A DNA stretch of 15,302 nucleotides from an uncultured Collinsella sp. (lineage in GTDB: Bacteria; Actinomycetota; Coriobacteriia; Coriobacteriales; Coriobacteriaceae), in NCBI GenBank assembly GCA_938036665.1, contig CALHWR010000105.1, positions 1-15,302 on the forward strand, given 5' to 3'. A model generated the notes under the pieces. The model saw only the letters and a list, made by a program, of their open reading frames with translations. It was not told where the DNA came from and did no database searches. Position numbers and translations under genes: made by a program. Position 1 is the first letter of the stretch. Each line of letters starts with the position of its first letter. This document shows positions 13,970 to 15,302 of this stretch, piece by piece.

Positions 13970-14443
13970 ATGATTTACGGTGCACTGGGCGATATCGAGG
14001 AATACCGCGGAATGCTCAAGGGCCTCGACGTGCTGATTGACTGGCTCGAGGAGAACGACCCGGCGGAGCTCGAGGTCGGCAGCCATCCGATTCTGGGCGA
14101 CAAGGTCTTTGCGAACGTCATGGCTCCCACGACGCGTCCCGAGGACGAGGCTCACTATGAGACGCATCAGCGCTATCACGACCTGCAGATTGACGTCGAG
14201 GGTCGCGAGGCCTTTAAGGTCGCTACGGGTAGCCTGACGCTGGTCCAGGAGTTTGACGAGAAGGACGACTACGATTTGGTCGATTCCGACGCTTCGATCG
14301 CCGGCGATCTTGCCGACGACAAGTTCGCGCTGTTCGTTGCCGGTGAGCCTCACATGCCCACGCTCGAGTTCCCGGGCGATGGCGCACAGCCGGTCAAGAA
14401 GATCTGCTTTAAGTTGCTTGCCGACGCCTACTGGGGGGAGTAG
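13970..14443 (+). CDS. YhcH/YjgK/YiaL (NanQ) family protein
   Basis: A 157-residue cupin-like protein of the YhcH/DUF386 family. Seen: the N-terminus MIYGALGDIEEYRGM, then ANVMAPTTRPEDEAHYETHQRYHDLQI (about 50-76) with the conserved E-x-H-x(4)-H cluster, and FVAGEPHMPTL (122-132), which supplies a further histidine. E. coli YhcH/NanQ is an N-acetylneuraminate anomerase; other members sit in amino-sugar and galactoside operons, and some may act as anomerases of other sugars. Length is normal. GAGAGGGG before the ATG is a usable ribosome binding site. The gene ends the kinase operon and is followed by two hairpins. No sialic-acid genes (nanA, nanE, nanK) are visible, so its substrate here is open. 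Confidence 0.9.
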   Translation: MIYGALGDIEEYRGMLKGLDVLIDWLEENDPAELEVGSHPILGDKVFANVMAPTTRPEDEAHYETHQRYHDLQIDVEGREAFKVATGSLTLVQEFDEKDDYDLVDSDASIAGDLADDKFALFVAGEPHMPTLEFPGDGAQPVKKICFKLLADAYWGE

Positions 14444-14474
14444 CGAGCTGCTCGGCTGAGTTGCGCGTCTGATG

Positions 14475-14500
14475 GCGTGATTTCCCCAGGGAAATCACGC
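14475..14500. repeat. Near-perfect palindrome after yhcH
   Basis: GCGTGATTTCCC (14475-14486) and GGGAAATCACGC (14489-14500) are a perfect 12-bp inverted repeat around CA. A degenerate copy of the same sequence forms the upper part of the next hairpin (14515-14539). Confidence 0.7.
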
Positions 14501-14504
14501 TAGG

Positions 14505-14560
14505 ACCCCGCCAAGCGTGTTTCCCTGGGGGAATCACGTTTGGCGGGGTTTCGGTTTTTG
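14505..14560 (+). terminator. Rho-independent terminator after yhcH
   Basis: A 21-position stem (14505-14525 with 14529-14549), with one T/T mismatch and one G.U pair, closes a 3-nt TGG loop. It is followed by TTCGGTTTTTG. The base is the GC-rich ACCCCGCCAA/TTGGCGGGGT. Confidence 0.88.
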
Positions 14561-14576
14561 AATAGGGAAGCCTCAT

Positions 14577-14942
14577 TTACTTGCGAAGAACATCGGCTAG
14601 CCGCAGGATTGAAATCATCGACCGATAAGTGAGTTCCACTTTTTCGCCCGCAAGCAGTCGTTTCGAGCCAATCTCATCTAGCCCCACAAGCCGAGAAAAC
14701 AGCGGGCCGCTCATCGTGCCCTCGTCAATTGACTCCCTTATGGTCTTCAAAACGTCCGTATCATGAAGCGATGCCGAGCTGTAGGGGGCAACACGAGCGG
14801 AACTCTCAATTAACGACGAGACAAAAGGATGGAGATGCTTTGGACATAGTCCATCAAACACCACATCCCCATTGTCGTTCGAGCCGACCAGGCGCCAAGT
14901 ATAATGATCGACCCAGTCATCCCCGTCATATATGGCGTCCAT
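14577..14942 (-). CDS. Hypothetical protein
   Basis: A 121-residue protein starting MDAIYDGDDWVDHYTWRLVG and ending in a helical, basic stretch ILRLADVLRK; I do not recognise it. The N-terminal half is rich in Asp, Trp and Gly; residues from about 45 on look helical. The start is uncertain. The ATG at 14942 has a GGGAAG upstream and lies 14 bp after the stop of the preceding gene. The frame is open upstream to about 15032 and that stretch (RCPNRFLSLDGKLL) looks protein-like, so a longer form or a frameshift is possible. Base composition is more AT-rich than the sugar operon. Confidence 0.6.
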   Translation of the reverse strand: MDAIYDGDDWVDHYTWRLVGSNDNGDVVFDGLCPKHLHPFVSSLIESSARVAPYSSASLHDTDVLKTIRESIDEGTMSGPLFSRLVGLDEIGSKRLLAGEKVELTYRSMISILRLADVLRK

Positions 14943-14956
14943 GAGCAACTTCCCGT

Positions 14957-15302
14957 CTAGAGAGAGAAACCTATTTGGACATCGGGGCGCAAGACCGCAA
15001 TCCATATCGGGCCTGCAGCAGCTCCAACCCAACGCACCACATAGGTTCCCTTTCGTACATGTGTATCAATCTGCCCCGAAATGCCGGTGAATGCAATTCC
15101 AGACCCGTTTGTCGGATAGCAATCGACGTATTTTTGTTTTCCGCTCACAACCTTGTATAGATATATCGTTCCAGCAAAAGAGAAGGGATCGTTCGCAATT
15201 TTGTCCGGAAGAACTTGCCACCTCAAAATCCCGCTACCAATATGGTCAAGCTTGACCGTTCCGCCGTCCCCCTCAAAAGTGGCAAGGGGATTTACCCCAG
15301 AC
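14957..15302 (-). CDS. Hypothetical protein, C-terminal part (5' end outside window)
   Basis: The frame is open from the right edge of the window to a TAG at 14957-14959, giving about 114 residues. The sequence is beta-rich, with alternating hydrophobic residues and many Gly, Asp and Thr (for example IYLYKVVSGKQKYVDCYP and KGTYVVRWVGAAAGPIWIAV). This suggests a beta-sandwich or similar domain. I do not recognise a family. It lies just upstream of, and in the same direction as, the hypothetical gene ending at 14577, and both share a lower GC content, so they are probably one accessory unit. Confidence 0.6.
   Translation of the reverse strand, partial: SGVNPLATFEGDGGTVKLDHIGSGILRWQVLPDKIANDPFSFAGTIYLYKVVSGKQKYVDCYPTNGSGIAFTGISGQIDTHVRKGTYVVRWVGAAAGPIWIAVLRPDVQIGFSL

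Noticed and set aside
12824..14353. Minus-strand ORF of 509 codons antisense to the kinase and yhcH genes
   Set aside because: It is a GC-driven shadow: the plus strand encodes clear LacC and YhcH proteins, and the antisense product is low-complexity without recognisable domains.

Overview
The window reads as a chromosomal segment of a gut actinobacterium of the Coriobacteriia, most likely Collinsella or a close relative. That placement is an inference from four things: high-GC coding sequence with dense short operons, strong AAGGAG/GGAGG ribosome binding sites, frequent perfect-hairpin terminators, and a mannose-family PTS combined with an Aga/Lac-type amino-sugar pathway. No rRNA, tRNA, CRISPR array or transposase was seen.

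Left part (1-3679). The 3' end of an unrecognised alpha-helical protein gene is followed 6 bp later by an NAD-type isocitrate dehydrogenase. Next is a single-pass membrane protein with a SurA-N-like outer domain, closed by a perfect 18-bp hairpin terminator. On the minus strand lies a two-gene module, a DUF2975 membrane protein plus a small XRE regulator, which shares that terminator.

Central part (3680-11072). An AT-rich intergenic region of about 700 bp, rich in repeats, precedes a PTS operon of order IIA - YajC-like - IIB - IIC - IID. A GntR/UTRA regulator, an AgaS-type sugar-phosphate isomerase/deaminase (own promoter, own terminator) and a NagA-type deacetylase follow. The same 13-bp palindromic element, TGGTTACTACCAG, occurs just downstream of the probable PTS promoter and just upstream of the agaS -10 box. 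It resembles DasR/NagR operators, so the GntR protein is the obvious candidate regulator of both.

Right part (11073-14559). After a convergent flavodoxin-like gene comes a LacX-like mutarotase, a LacC-type tagatose-6-phosphate kinase, a 120-bp relic of a second nagA, and a YhcH/NanQ-family gene, ended by a strong terminator. Together the genes give a GalNAc/galactosamine route: PTS uptake to GalNAc-6-P, deacetylation (NagA/AgaA), deamination/isomerisation to tagatose-6-P (AgaS), and phosphorylation to tagatose-1,6-bisphosphate (LacC). The aldolase that would finish the pathway is not in the window.

Right edge (14577-15302). Two unrecognised minus-strand genes of lower GC content look like accessory DNA.

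Most notable: the nagA relic, the shared operator, the unusual extra segment in PTS IID, the YajC-like protein inside the PTS operon, and the long repeat-bearing PTS leader.
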